62,173 nt of DNA from Clostridia bacterium. GTDB lineage: Bacteria > Bacillota > Clostridia > Oscillospirales > Acutalibacteraceae. The translations under genes and the position numbers were made by a program. Positions 17,190 through 25,313 of this stretch are shown here, piece by piece. The stretch's first letter is position 1. Every line of letters begins with the position of its first letter. Location: contig JAFQBE010000011.1 in NCBI GenBank assembly GCA_017416765.1, forward strand, positions 1 to 62,173, given 5' to 3'. The notes under the pieces are model-generated. The model was given only the letters and a program-made list of their open reading frames with translations, searched no databases and was not told where the DNA came from.

Positions 17190-17681
17190 TTATTTGTTGA
17201 GAATTTTTATTAGCTCGTTCAATACCGTATATTCGCGCAGGTAAAGGCTTGCGTGGTCCTGTGGCTTTTCGGGGTATGTGCTGAATATTTGAATGGCTTT
17301 TTCAAGCTCAACCCACCGCGGTGTTACGCCATGATCAACCTCGGTTGGTGTGAGGCATTTTTCGCATTCTCCTACTGCTTGGCAAATAAAGTAGTTGCTA
17401 ATATACAGCGTTTCAAAGCTGTATTCGTTTACTGTTATAAATCTTTTCAGCGGTTTTACAATACAGCCGCTTTCTTCTTTAAGCTCGCGTATGCAGCATT
17501 CTTCCAGCGTTTCTCCGCTTTCAACTCCGCCGCCGGGGCTCATATAAACATCTTTGTTTGCTTCATATGTGAGCAGAATTTTATTGTCCTTTACAACAAG
17601 TCCGCGGCTTGAAGCCCTTGTTCTTTCAGGCGGGTCAGAATAAATTTTTGCGTATTGGTTTATTGTTTTAATGCTGTCCAT
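17190..17681 (-). CDS. Nudix hydrolase
   Basis: A 163-residue hydrolase of nucleoside diphosphates linked to another moiety. The full Nudix box is at residues 50-72, GGGVESGETLEECC... followed by RELKEESG, with the Mg-binding REXXEE. SSRGLVVKDNKILL forms the first strands. The substrate is not predictable. It stands alone on the minus strand, back to back with the PadR gene. Confidence 0.93.
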   Translation of the reverse strand: MDSIKTINQYAKIYSDPPERTRASSRGLVVKDNKILLTYEANKDVYMSPGGGVESGETLEECCIRELKEESGCIVKPLKRFITVNEYSFETLYISNYFICQAVGECEKCLTPTEVDHGVTPRWVELEKAIQIFSTYPEKPQDHASLYLREYTVLNELIKILNK

Positions 17682-17752
17682 ATGTTTTACCTTTGTTTTT
17701 AATTTGCTTTATATTATCACAGTTTGGCTTTAATTTCAAATATAAGTTTATA

Positions 17753-17781
17753 TTGACAAAAAATATTATCAATGCTATTCT
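17753..17781 (+). promoter_or_regulatory. Promoter of the padR-type operon
   Basis: TTGACA (17753-17758), 17-bp spacer, TATTCT (17776-17781). Confidence 0.8.
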
Positions 17782-17783
17782 GT

Positions 17784-17815
17784 ACATAGAACACCGAGGT
17801 ATCGGAGCTCTATGT
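17784..17815. promoter_or_regulatory. Dyad operator candidate of the PadR regulator
   Basis: ACATAGA (17784-17790) and TCTATGT (17809-17815) surround CCGA-GGTA-TCGG (17794-17805), all on one symmetry centre at 17799.5. The dyad lies just after the -10 box, over the expected transcript start, and is well placed for autorepression by the PadR protein. As RNA it would also fold as a hairpin. Confidence 0.65.
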
Positions 17816-17839
17816 GTATGTGTAAAAGGAGGTAATAAA

Positions 17840-18187
17840 ATGGATATTAAAAAAGAGCTTTCAAAGGGCAGCAGTTCGCTGCTTGTGCTGTCGGTACTTG
17901 AAAAAAAGGATATGTACGGCTACCAGATTATCAAGGAAATTGAACTCAGAAGTGAACAGGTTTTCTCTTTTAAAGAGGGTACACTTTATCCTATTCTGCA
18001 CAGCTTTGAAAGGGATGGCTATGTAAAATCCTATTGGGATGAAAGTGAACAGGGCAGAAAAAGGAAGTACTATAAAATTACCAAAAAAGGGCTTAAAGTG
18101 TTGGAAACATCAAAAAAAGAGTGGGAGGCATACTCATCTGCTGTCGGCAAGGTTATCAGCGGCAAGGCAATTACGGCCGCTGTGTGA
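17840..18187 (+). CDS. PadR-family transcriptional regulator
   Basis: A 115-residue winged-helix regulator. It shows the family's opening (KELSKGSSSLLVLSVLEKKDMYGYQI), a basic recognition helix and wing (LYPILHSFERDGYV...RKRKYYKITKKG) and a short dimerisation helix. The start at 17840 follows AAAGGAGG; an upstream in-frame ATG at 17693 would read through the promoter and is rejected. The next gene encodes the typical partner, a protein with an N-terminal permease-prefix-like domain. These pairs usually form autoregulated membrane-stress or transport modules. Confidence 0.93.
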   Translation: MDIKKELSKGSSSLLVLSVLEKKDMYGYQIIKEIELRSEQVFSFKEGTLYPILHSFERDGYVKSYWDESEQGRKRKYYKITKKGLKVLETSKKEWEAYSSAVGKVISGKAITAAV

Positions 18188-18212
18188 TTTTGGCGTTTTA
18201 GGAGGTGATGGT

Positions 18213-19709
18213 ATGAACAGAATAACCGATTATGTTAATTCTATAATTCCCGATAATATACCTAACAAGAAAAAACAGCAGCTTTACGATGAGCTGCTTT
18301 CCCATGCATATGACAGGAAGGATTACTATACAGGAATAGGTTTTGATGAAAATACAAGCACGGAAAAAGCCCTTGCCGATATGGGCGAAGGTGAAACCGT
18401 AAAAAATTCCATAAGGGTTAATTTTGAAGAGCTTTATGTTGAGCGCACATGGTGGGCTTTTGCTGCCGCTGCGGTTGTGCTTGCAATGAATATACTCTGC
18501 TATTTTACAGGTATGTGGGTTATGTCAGCTGATTTTAATGATGAACCTACTGCCTTTACAGCCTTTGTAAGCTTCATGATGATATTTGTCATGCTCTTTG
18601 AAATTGCTTTTGCAAGAGTAAAAAAATACCGTAAAACGCTGGTCGGCATAGGCATAGCAAATGTTTTGGTTGCAGGCAATTTTCTTATGTGCTTTTATCC
18701 GCAGTCAGCCTTTTATGTGCTTGATTTGAATATAATCTGTCTGCTTGAACGCTTTACTCCGCTTTATATGAACGATTTTCTTGAATATTATGTCGGCGGA
18801 ATGTTCTATATCAGCTGTATTGTGTTTCTTGCGCTGTGTTCGCTGTATTGCTTTGTTATGGCTGTTCTGATTAAAAAAGGGAGAGCTGAAACAGTAAAAA
18901 GCGCAAAAATAAAGCTTTTTGTTTTTACTGCGGTTTATTTTGCTGCGGCTGTAGCTTCCAGCGCTATTTACCCGTGGAGCGAAGCTTACGAGCAGAATTA
19001 TCCCATGTGGTTCAATGAGTATAACAGCGGTATCTGCGAAGAAACAAGCGAGCTTTATGATAATATAAACCTGCTTGATGATTACAACACGGCGGCAGAA
19101 TATCTGACTGCCAGCGGTTGGGTCAGCACAGCTGCTTACGAAAAAACCTTGGATAAGGTTACCTTGAAGCAGTTTAGCGGAGAAATAAGAAGATTCGGCT
19201 TTGTTGAAGGGTACGAAGTCTGGTTTACCCCGGATGAATCCAAAAATATCAAAGGAAACGGCTTTATTGCCCTGCAAAAAAGCGAGGATAATAAAATTAC
19301 GGGCAAAAGGGTAGGCAATATAAATGCCGATATGTACAGCTCTAATTCCGGTTTCGGCTATTCACGCCTTGATTATGAGCGCGATGATATGCAAGAGCTT
19401 ATGAGCGCTTTTGATAACCTGAAAAAAGGGGACAGAGAAGAGGATGTGCTTGCTGTTTTTGGCTCAGATAAAGGTGTTGTTTACCAATACGGTGAGTTTT
19501 ATACAAAAGCGGCTTTTATAGAAAACGGTAATGTAAAAACTTATTACAGATTATACAGCTACGGTACAGTTTATCCGGAGGAAAAAAGCTATTATGACCG
19601 TGTTAAAAGCAGGTGTTACGAGTTTACCTTTAAAAACGGCTTGTTGACACAGGGCAATATGTACTACAGCGATAATGTTGATGGTTTGTTATGCCGGTCG
19701 GTAAAGTAA
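18213..19709 (+). CDS. PadR-associated membrane protein with permease-prefix-like N-terminus
   Basis: A 498-residue protein starting at 18213 behind GGAGGTGATG. Residues 1-75 are a soluble helical domain with the pattern KKKQQLYDELLSHAYDRKDYY and TEKALADMGE, like the domain found in proteins encoded beside PadR regulators. Four or more membrane spans follow (about residues 85-240), and a roughly 230-residue soluble C-terminal domain of unknown fold, rich in Tyr and acidic residues, is probably outside the cell. The gene lies 25 bp after padR. It may sense or respond to envelope stress, but that is inference. Confidence 0.75.
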   Translation: MNRITDYVNSIIPDNIPNKKKQQLYDELLSHAYDRKDYYTGIGFDENTSTEKALADMGEGETVKNSIRVNFEELYVERTWWAFAAAAVVLAMNILCYFTGMWVMSADFNDEPTAFTAFVSFMMIFVMLFEIAFARVKKYRKTLVGIGIANVLVAGNFLMCFYPQSAFYVLDLNIICLLERFTPLYMNDFLEYYVGGMFYISCIVFLALCSLYCFVMAVLIKKGRAETVKSAKIKLFVFTAVYFAAAVASSAIYPWSEAYEQNYPMWFNEYNSGICEETSELYDNINLLDDYNTAAEYLTASGWVSTAAYEKTLDKVTLKQFSGEIRRFGFVEGYEVWFTPDESKNIKGNGFIALQKSEDNKITGKRVGNINADMYSSNSGFGYSRLDYERDDMQELMSAFDNLKKGDREEDVLAVFGSDKGVVYQYGEFYTKAAFIENGNVKTYYRLYSYGTVYPEEKSYYDRVKSRCYEFTFKNGLLTQGNMYYSDNVDGLLCRSVK

Positions 19710-19722
19710 ATGTTAAATTCAC

Positions 19723-19751
19723 TTGAAAAGCGGTAAAATATAATGTAGAAT
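19723..19751 (+). promoter_or_regulatory. Promoter of the phosphoesterase gene
   Basis: TTGAAA (19723-19728), 17 bp, TAGAAT (19746-19751). Confidence 0.6.
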
Positions 19752-19784
19752 TATTCTATTATATTATATGGGAGAGTTTTAGAT

Positions 19785-21002
19785 ATGAAAAAAATGATTA
19801 AAGCTTTGAGCCTTGCACTTGTGCTGATTATGTGCTTTTCGTCTGTAGCCTTTGCACTTGATGTACCGTCGGTACAGCCATTAAAATTTAATGACGGTAA
19901 TCTTCGCATTATGCATATTACCGATACCCATCTTGATAATGACAATGTCGATGCATCTGTATGGCTTATTGCTGAAGCTTGCGACAGAGAAAAGCCTGAT
20001 ATTGTTATAATTACGGGCGATAATGTTGATAATGTCGGTGACCCGGAAAACACAAAACATCTTATTGATAAGCTTATGGCTGTGTTTGATGAGCGCGGTA
20101 TTCCTGCGGCTGTTACCTTCGGCAACCACGATTCTGAAAGCGAATCACCCAATGCTTTGACACGCGAAGAATTAATGGCTTACTACAATACACATTCAAG
20201 CTCTGTTTCCGTTGATGACGGTGCTTTTCTGTCGGGCTGCGGTACATACAATATCCCTGTTATGTCAACAGACGGCAAAAAAATCAAATTCAACCTCTGG
20301 GTATTTGATTCGGGTGATTATGACAGCGAGGGTCATTATGCTTGTGTACAGGCAGACCAGGTTGAATGGTATAAGGCAACCTCCGACGCGCTTAAATTTC
20401 TCAACGGCGGCGAAAAGGTTTATTCCCTTGCTTTTCAGCACATAATTGTTGAAGAAGTTTACGATGTACTCAAAAAGGTTGATAATAAAACTCTTTTTGC
20501 CTTTGAGCATATGTATAACGATGGCGAATACTATACCTTTGACCCCGCTGCTACCAATTTCGGTACGCTCAACGAAACACCCTGTTCAGGTTATCTGAAT
20601 TACGGTCAGTTTGATGCTATGGTTGAAAAGGGTGATGTGCTTGCAATGTTTTCAGGGCATGACCATACAAACGCTTTCGGTGTAAGAAACAAAGGTATTG
20701 ATATATCGAATTCACTCAGCACCCGTTACAACGGCGATGCTTTTTCAACCCAGTACGGCTACAGAATTATTGATGTAAAGGAAAGTGATACTTCCGTTTA
20801 TACAACAAAGGTTGTACATTGGTTTGATATGTTTACCGTTTCCGACCTTGCCGAAATCAAGGCAGAAGGTGATGATTACGGCTACAAGCTTGCACTTGAT
20901 GTAATGTTCAAGGGCTTTTTCCAGAATGTATTTGAATTCAAAATTTACCGTGCAATTGTCAACGCATTTACCGGCGGAAATGTTACATATGCTGACTGCT
21001 AA
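19785..21002 (+). CDS. Secreted calcineurin-like metallophosphoesterase
   Basis: A 405-residue exported phosphoesterase. The signal peptide covers about residues 1-25 (KKMIKALSLALVLIMCFSS, then VAFA). The two-metal site is complete: D47 and H49 (DTHLD), D79 (TGDN), N114-H115 (GNHD), and H292/H294 in SGHDHTN. Substrates of such enzymes include phosphomonoesters, diesters and nucleotides, so phosphate scavenging is a plausible role, in keeping with the secreted alkaline phosphatase at 35582. It is probably co-transcribed with the YdcF-like gene 12 bp downstream. Confidence 0.92.
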   Translation: MKKMIKALSLALVLIMCFSSVAFALDVPSVQPLKFNDGNLRIMHITDTHLDNDNVDASVWLIAEACDREKPDIVIITGDNVDNVGDPENTKHLIDKLMAVFDERGIPAAVTFGNHDSESESPNALTREELMAYYNTHSSSVSVDDGAFLSGCGTYNIPVMSTDGKKIKFNLWVFDSGDYDSEGHYACVQADQVEWYKATSDALKFLNGGEKVYSLAFQHIIVEEVYDVLKKVDNKTLFAFEHMYNDGEYYTFDPAATNFGTLNETPCSGYLNYGQFDAMVEKGDVLAMFSGHDHTNAFGVRNKGIDISNSLSTRYNGDAFSTQYGYRIIDVKESDTSVYTTKVVHWFDMFTVSDLAEIKAEGDDYGYKLALDVMFKGFFQNVFEFKIYRAIVNAFTGGNVTYADC

Positions 21003-21014
21003 GAGGTTAGGGCA

Positions 21015-21635
21015 ATGAAAACCTTTTCAAAAGTTTTGCAAGGTATTGTCGGCGGTTATGCAGCAGCTTCTGCGGTGCTGTATATGCCGAAAATAATTGA
21101 AGAATCAAAGAAAAATTACCGAGATAATTGCGATTACCTGCTGATACTCGGTTCAGGAGTAATCGGCGCAGATACTCCGAGCGAGCAGATGGTTTCCCGC
21201 ATGAAAACGGCAGCTCAATACCTGAAAGAAAACAAAACCTGCGTTGTAATTCCCTGCGGCGGCTGCTTCAGACCCGAACAAAAAATATCAGAGGCTCAGC
21301 TTATTGCAAATTATCTTGTTGAAACAGGTGTTGACGAAGGCAGAATAATTCTTGAGGATAATTCAACCACTACCTTTGAAAATTTTGAGTTTGCTAAAAA
21401 AATAATTGAAGAGCATTCGGGTAAATCAGTAAATGAATTAAAAGTTGCTTTTCTGTCTTCAAGCTACCATATTTTCAGGTCAGAGCATATTGCTTTCCTT
21501 TGCGGATTTAATAATATCGGCAAGGTTACTGCCCCTACGGGTAAGGATATGCCCAAACGCCTGATGCGTGAATATATAGTAATGCAGGAGCTTGTTTTTA
21601 AAACGCTTAAAAACAAATTGAAAAATAATTCTTGA
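21015..21635 (+). CDS. YdcF/ElyC-family (DUF218) protein
   Basis: A 206-residue protein of the DUF218 family. DYLLILGSGV begins the Rossmann-like core, followed by IPCGGC and the conserved EDNSTTTFENFEFAK segment, whose acidic and Thr/Ser residues mark the family. A weakly hydrophobic N-terminus may anchor it to the membrane. Relatives affect envelope polysaccharide or vancomycin-type sensitivity, but the biochemical role is unclear. Its stop codon (21633-21635) overlaps the -35 box of the next promoter. Confidence 0.85.
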   Translation: MKTFSKVLQGIVGGYAAASAVLYMPKIIEESKKNYRDNCDYLLILGSGVIGADTPSEQMVSRMKTAAQYLKENKTCVVIPCGGCFRPEQKISEAQLIANYLVETGVDEGRIILEDNSTTTFENFEFAKKIIEEHSGKSVNELKVAFLSSSYHIFRSEHIAFLCGFNNIGKVTAPTGKDMPKRLMREYIVMQELVFKTLKNKLKNNS

Positions 21636-21660
21636 CAAAATTCTTTTACGGTGTTATAGT
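21632..21660 (+). promoter_or_regulatory. Promoter of the attenuated methyltransferase operon
   Basis: TTGACA (21632-21637), exactly 17 bp, TATAGT (21655-21660). The transcript would start near 21667, leaving about 20 nt before the leader-peptide ATG. Confidence 0.88.
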
Positions 21661-21686
21661 GTCAAAAAACCAAACGAGGTAAATTC

Positions 21687-21797
21687 ATGAACACATATCT
21701 TTTCACAAAACTTGATATGGATATGAATTGGCTTGCACAGCATGATTATCAGTCAGCTTGCAGGCTTATACCTCTATATTCATTTTGGGATAGATAA
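21687..21797 (+). CDS. Candidate 36-residue regulatory leader peptide
   Basis: ATG at 21687 lies 6 nt after ACGAGGT and opens a 36-codon frame ending at TAA 21795-21797. The peptide begins MNTYLFTKLDMDMNW and ends CRLIPLYSFWDR. It sits between a near-consensus promoter and a perfect terminator hairpin (21819-21861) that precedes the methyltransferase gene. Codons 27-29 (GCTTATACC, 21764-21772) are complementary to GGTGTAAGT in the left arm of the terminator, so the reading frame overlaps a possible antiterminator. I infer ribosome-mediated attenuation in which stalling early in the leader frees the antiterminator. I do not recognise the peptide. Confidence 0.7.
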   Translation: MNTYLFTKLDMDMNWLAQHDYQSACRLIPLYSFWDR

Positions 21798-21818
21798 AAC
21801 TATATTTCCATATGTTTA

Positions 21819-21861
21819 TAACGGTGTAAGTAGCTGCAGATACTTACACCGTTAATTTTTA
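21819..21861 (+). terminator. Attenuator terminator before the methyltransferase gene
   Basis: TAACGGTGTAAGTA (21819-21832) and its exact complement (21841-21854) form a 14-bp stem with an 8-nt loop, followed by a T-run. No promoter lies between it and the coding start at 21894, so transcription must pass through it. Confidence 0.88.
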
Positions 21862-21893
21862 TATCCAAAATCAGATTTTAAAGGAGATTTGTT

Positions 21894-22730
21894 ATGAAAT
21901 TATTTGATTTAATCAAAAAGAAACTTTTCAAAAAGCAACCTGTGAAAACAGGTGATCATCTTGTAGATTTCTATAACCGTATTGATGAAGATTCCCGCCT
22001 TTTATCCAAACACGGAAGAATTGAATTCCTTACGACCGTGAAGTATGTTGAAAAATATCTGAAAGACGGTATGAGGATTATGGAAATCGGCGCCGCTACG
22101 GGCAGATATTCGCATTACTTTGCTCAAAAAGGTTTTGAGGTTGATGCTGTTGAACTCATCGAGCATAACATCGAGGTTTTCAAATCAAAAACACAGCCGA
22201 ATGAAAAAATCAGCATTAGGCAAGGTAATGCAGTCAATCTGTCCGAATTTCCCGATGAAAGCTATGATATAACGCTTTTGCTTGGTCCGATGTATCATCT
22301 CTATACGGTTGAAGATCAGAAAAAAGCACTGTCAGAAGCAATGCGAATTACCAAAAGCGACGGCTTTGTTTTTGTTGCATACTGTATGGTTGACCCTTCT
22401 GTTTTAACTGGAATTTTCAAAAATAATAAGGTGCAGTACAGCATAGAAAACGGTCTTATTGACACCGAAACTTTTGAAACATTCTTTCCTCCGCACGGTG
22501 TTTTTAAGCTATATACCAGAGATGAAATATTTGAACTTACCGAAAACTTGAATGCTCAAAGACTGCATTTTCTTGCAACCGATGGTTATGCCTGCCATAT
22601 GCGTGAAGTAATAGATAAAATGGATAACGAAACTTATGAACTGTATCTGAAATATCATTTCAAAACCTGCGAAAGGCAGGATTTAATCGGTTTATCGCAC
22701 CACACGCTTGATGTGTTGAGAAAGGAGTAG
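21894..22730 (+). CDS. Class I SAM-dependent methyltransferase
   Basis: A 278-residue cytosolic methyltransferase. The SAM-binding motif I is EIGAATG at residues 64-70, motif II (VDAVELIEHNI) follows, and DITLLLGPMYHL is the motif IV-like region. Before the core is a lysine-rich N-terminus and the conserved-looking YNRIDEDSRLLSKHGRIEFLTT. The substrate is unknown, and it lacks the features of Erm rRNA methylases. The placement behind a leader-peptide attenuator recalls antibiotic- or translation-responsive genes. The ribosome binding site is AAGGAGA. The phosphodiesterase gene follows after 3 bp. Confidence 0.88.
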   Translation: MKLFDLIKKKLFKKQPVKTGDHLVDFYNRIDEDSRLLSKHGRIEFLTTVKYVEKYLKDGMRIMEIGAATGRYSHYFAQKGFEVDAVELIEHNIEVFKSKTQPNEKISIRQGNAVNLSEFPDESYDITLLLGPMYHLYTVEDQKKALSEAMRITKSDGFVFVAYCMVDPSVLTGIFKNNKVQYSIENGLIDTETFETFFPPHGVFKLYTRDEIFELTENLNAQRLHFLATDGYACHMREVIDKMDNETYELYLKYHFKTCERQDLIGLSHHTLDVLRKE

Positions 22731-22733
22731 CTT

Positions 22734-23839
22734 ATGATTACATACCCGAATTATGACAGAAGCATTTTATCAATCGCTTCGTCTGTTTTAAACCACTTCG
22801 GTGTTAACGACTGCCAACATAAAACCTTACCCGAATTTGATGAATTGCTTGAAAAAGACTACAAAAATATAATCGTGATGCTTTTTGATGGCCTGGGCGT
22901 TTCGGCAATCAACGAACATCTGAACGAAAATGATTTTTTGAGAAAACATTTTGTGTGTCCGATTTCATCTGTATTCCCCTCAACAACAGTTACCGCTACA
23001 ACATCAATTATGAGCGGATATTCACCTGCCGAATGCGGTTGGCTGGGTTGGGATTTATACTTTGAGGAAATAGGCGAGAATGTAGCAGTATTCCGTAATG
23101 CTTTACAGAAAAACGGTAAGCCTGCCGCAGAATATAATGTCGCTTGGCGATATATTCCGTATAAAGATATTTTTAAGCGCATTGAAGAAATAAACGGGAA
23201 AGGTACTGCTTACTGTGTTTCACCGTTTTCAAAATTTCATTCAAAAAGTGTACCTCATATTTGCAGAACCGTAAAACGGCTTTCAAGAAAAAATATATTT
23301 ACACTTATTGGTATCAACCCGATAAAGCAATGCACGGCTACGGTGTGAAAAGTGAGCAGGCGCACGAACAGATTTTATTGATTAACAAAGCGGTTGAGCG
23401 GCTTTGCAAAAGTCTGAAAAATTCGCTCGTTATTATCACCGCCGACCACGGACTGTGCGACAGCGTGAATGTATATCTTGAAGACTATCCCGAACTTTAT
23501 GCAAAGCTGAAAATCCCTCCTTCAATAGAGCCGAGCAGAGCTTTGAGTTTGTTTGTAAAAGACGGTATGAAGGATAATTTCAGAAACGAGTTTATCAAAC
23601 TTTTCGGAAATGATTTCAGGCTTATGACAAAGGAAGAAGTATTCGCAGAAAATCTTTTGGGATTTGGTAAACTACACCCGAGAACTTATGATTTTGTCGG
23701 CGATTTTCTCGCCATAGCAACGGGAAACAAATCATTGTTTATAGAGCGTGAAGAACACGAAATTGTCGGTGTTCATGCCGGTCTTACCGAAGATGAAATG
23801 ACCGTACCGTTTATTGCAATAGAAAGGGCGGGGATTTAA
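22734..23839 (+). pseudogene. Type I phosphodiesterase/nucleotide pyrophosphatase-like gene, -1 frameshift
   Basis: Two overlapping frames (22734-23348 and, in the -1 frame, up to 23839) together encode a roughly 368-residue alkaline-phosphatase-superfamily hydrolase. The first part has the metal site MLFDGLG and the threonine nucleophile region SVFPSTTVTATTS. The second has YTYWYQPDKAMHGYG, ITADHG and the final VGVHAG metal-site histidine. The frames join at A_AAA_AAT (23288-23294); one extra A there restores the whole protein. It is therefore a recent indel, a sequencing error, or -1 ribosomal frameshifting. The ATG has AAAGGAG upstream and the gene is in an operon with the methyltransferase. 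Confidence 0.8.
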
Positions 23840-23855
23840 CCCCGCCGCAAGAAAT

Positions 23856-25139
23856 TTATTTTATATCTTTTTTCTTCTTTCGTCTTTCTTTTGTGAGCTT
23901 ATACAGTTCTTCCGCTGCCATTCTTGTTTTTGCAACGGGTGTGTTATCTTGCGGGAAGCAGTAGTAAAGCGCGTCCTTATTACCTATGCAGATTACATCG
24001 CCGATTTCATACCAAAAATAATCAGAATAAAGTCCGTAGCTTGAAAGAGGATTCTGTTCATAATTCAGCTTTCCGTCACAGCCTGTCAATTTGAATCCGT
24101 TAACATCGTGGCTGAGCTTACCTGTGCCTACATTATAAATTGCTTTATAGTCAACCATCATGCTGATTTTAACATCTGTTTCAAGGCTGTAACTGCCGTT
24201 TTCAAGCTCTTCACGTACGCATTTGCGCTCCCAAGCATACCAATCGGGTATATGTGAAAAGCGGCATTCACCATCAAGCGGCTTTAAGCTTCCGAGTGGG
24301 GTCAGCTCCCATTTTTTGCCGCAGTGCGAACAGGTTAGGTTAATTCCTTTTCCCAGCATTTTTCCTTCTGTACCGCATTCGGAGCATTTGTACAGAATGC
24401 GGTGCAGTCCGTCAGCGCGGAACGGTTCATCTATTTCTATGCTGTTTTCCTGCTGCCATCTGAAATTATCAAAGGTAAATTCCTTATCGAGTATGGCATC
24501 AAGCTCTTTTGTAGTTTTTTGCCTTATTTCATCTTCTGTAAGCAAACACTTTACATGTGCACTGACCTTTACCTTGCGCTTTTGCAGCATATTGTAAAGC
24601 GGATCGCGTGAAAATGCGCCTTTCGTTGAAACCATAACAACCGGTACATTCAGCTTTTTTAGCAGTACCCCCATTTTGCGTGGAAGTGCTGTTGCTGTGC
24701 CGTCGAAGGAATAGCTGGCTTCGGGATACATAAGAACGCTTGTTTGCTTTTCTTTGAGCATATACTGCATATCTTCAATCAGCGTAAAATCGCTGACAAA
24801 TTTTTGCGTCGGTATGCAGCCGATCAACCTCATAAGCTGTCTTTTGCCTACAAAGCCGTCTGAGGTACATACTATTGCATGTATCCGCGGGAAAAATATT
24901 CTTGATGCAATTTCAAGATCTATAAAGCTTGAATGGTTCATCAGTATAAGGCAGGGCATGTTTTTTATTTTGTCCATACCTTCGCTTGTGTAGCTGAAGT
25001 GTGTTGCAAGCATGTCGGGTATCGAAACAAGCCTTATCAGCGCAGAAAGCAGGAAGGATGGCTTTATCGGCTTTTTGTGTTCACCCTTAGGTAAATCCAT
25101 AACTTTATCATAGCTGAGATTTTTTGTTTTTATTTTCAT
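23856..25139 (-). CDS. PlsC-type acyltransferase with zinc-ribbon extension
   Basis: A 427-residue protein. Residues 60-200 are a 1-acylglycerol-3-phosphate acyltransferase domain with the catalytic NHSSFID (N68-D74), GFVGKRQ and the YPEAS motif (138-142). After it, at about residues 252-281, two CxxC pairs (CSECG, CSHCG) form a zinc ribbon, and a further 140-residue domain follows. Normal PlsC enzymes are about 200-250 residues, so the C-terminal half is an addition. It probably acts at the membrane in lipid acylation; the role of the extension is unknown. It is a single gene facing left, with the YgjV-MFS pair divergent. Confidence 0.85.
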   Translation of the reverse strand: MKIKTKNLSYDKVMDLPKGEHKKPIKPSFLLSALIRLVSIPDMLATHFSYTSEGMDKIKNMPCLILMNHSSFIDLEIASRIFFPRIHAIVCTSDGFVGKRQLMRLIGCIPTQKFVSDFTLIEDMQYMLKEKQTSVLMYPEASYSFDGTATALPRKMGVLLKKLNVPVVMVSTKGAFSRDPLYNMLQKRKVKVSAHVKCLLTEDEIRQKTTKELDAILDKEFTFDNFRWQQENSIEIDEPFRADGLHRILYKCSECGTEGKMLGKGINLTCSHCGKKWELTPLGSLKPLDGECRFSHIPDWYAWERKCVREELENGSYSLETDVKISMMVDYKAIYNVGTGKLSHDVNGFKLTGCDGKLNYEQNPLSSYGLYSDYFWYEIGDVICIGNKDALYYCFPQDNTPVAKTRMAAEELYKLTKERRKKKKDIK

Positions 25140-25255
25140 AAGATTCCTTCTTTATTTAAAACTTCAGTCGCTATTATATACTAAATCTGTAAAATTTGAA
25201 AGAGTAAAATAGTTACAATTTAGTTAATATTTCAGAAATGAAGTGTAATAAGTCG

Positions 25256-25284
25256 TTGCAAAAATATTTTCTGTATATTATAAT
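25256..25284 (+). promoter_or_regulatory. Promoter of the YgjV-MFS pair
   Basis: TTGCAA (25256-25261), 17 bp, TATAAT (25279-25284), 29 bp before the coding start. Confidence 0.78.
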
Positions 25285-25313
25285 GATTAAAAAATATTAA
25301 TAAGGAGAAATTT

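Noticed and set aside
21894-22730. Erm-type rRNA methylase behind a macrolide leader
   Set aside because: The motifs around the SAM site and the overall sequence do not fit Erm, and the leader peptide is not one I recognise.
22734-23839. Two separate genes for the two overlapping frames
   Set aside because: The frames hold complementary halves of one active site and join at a homopolymer; neither alone would be a complete enzyme.
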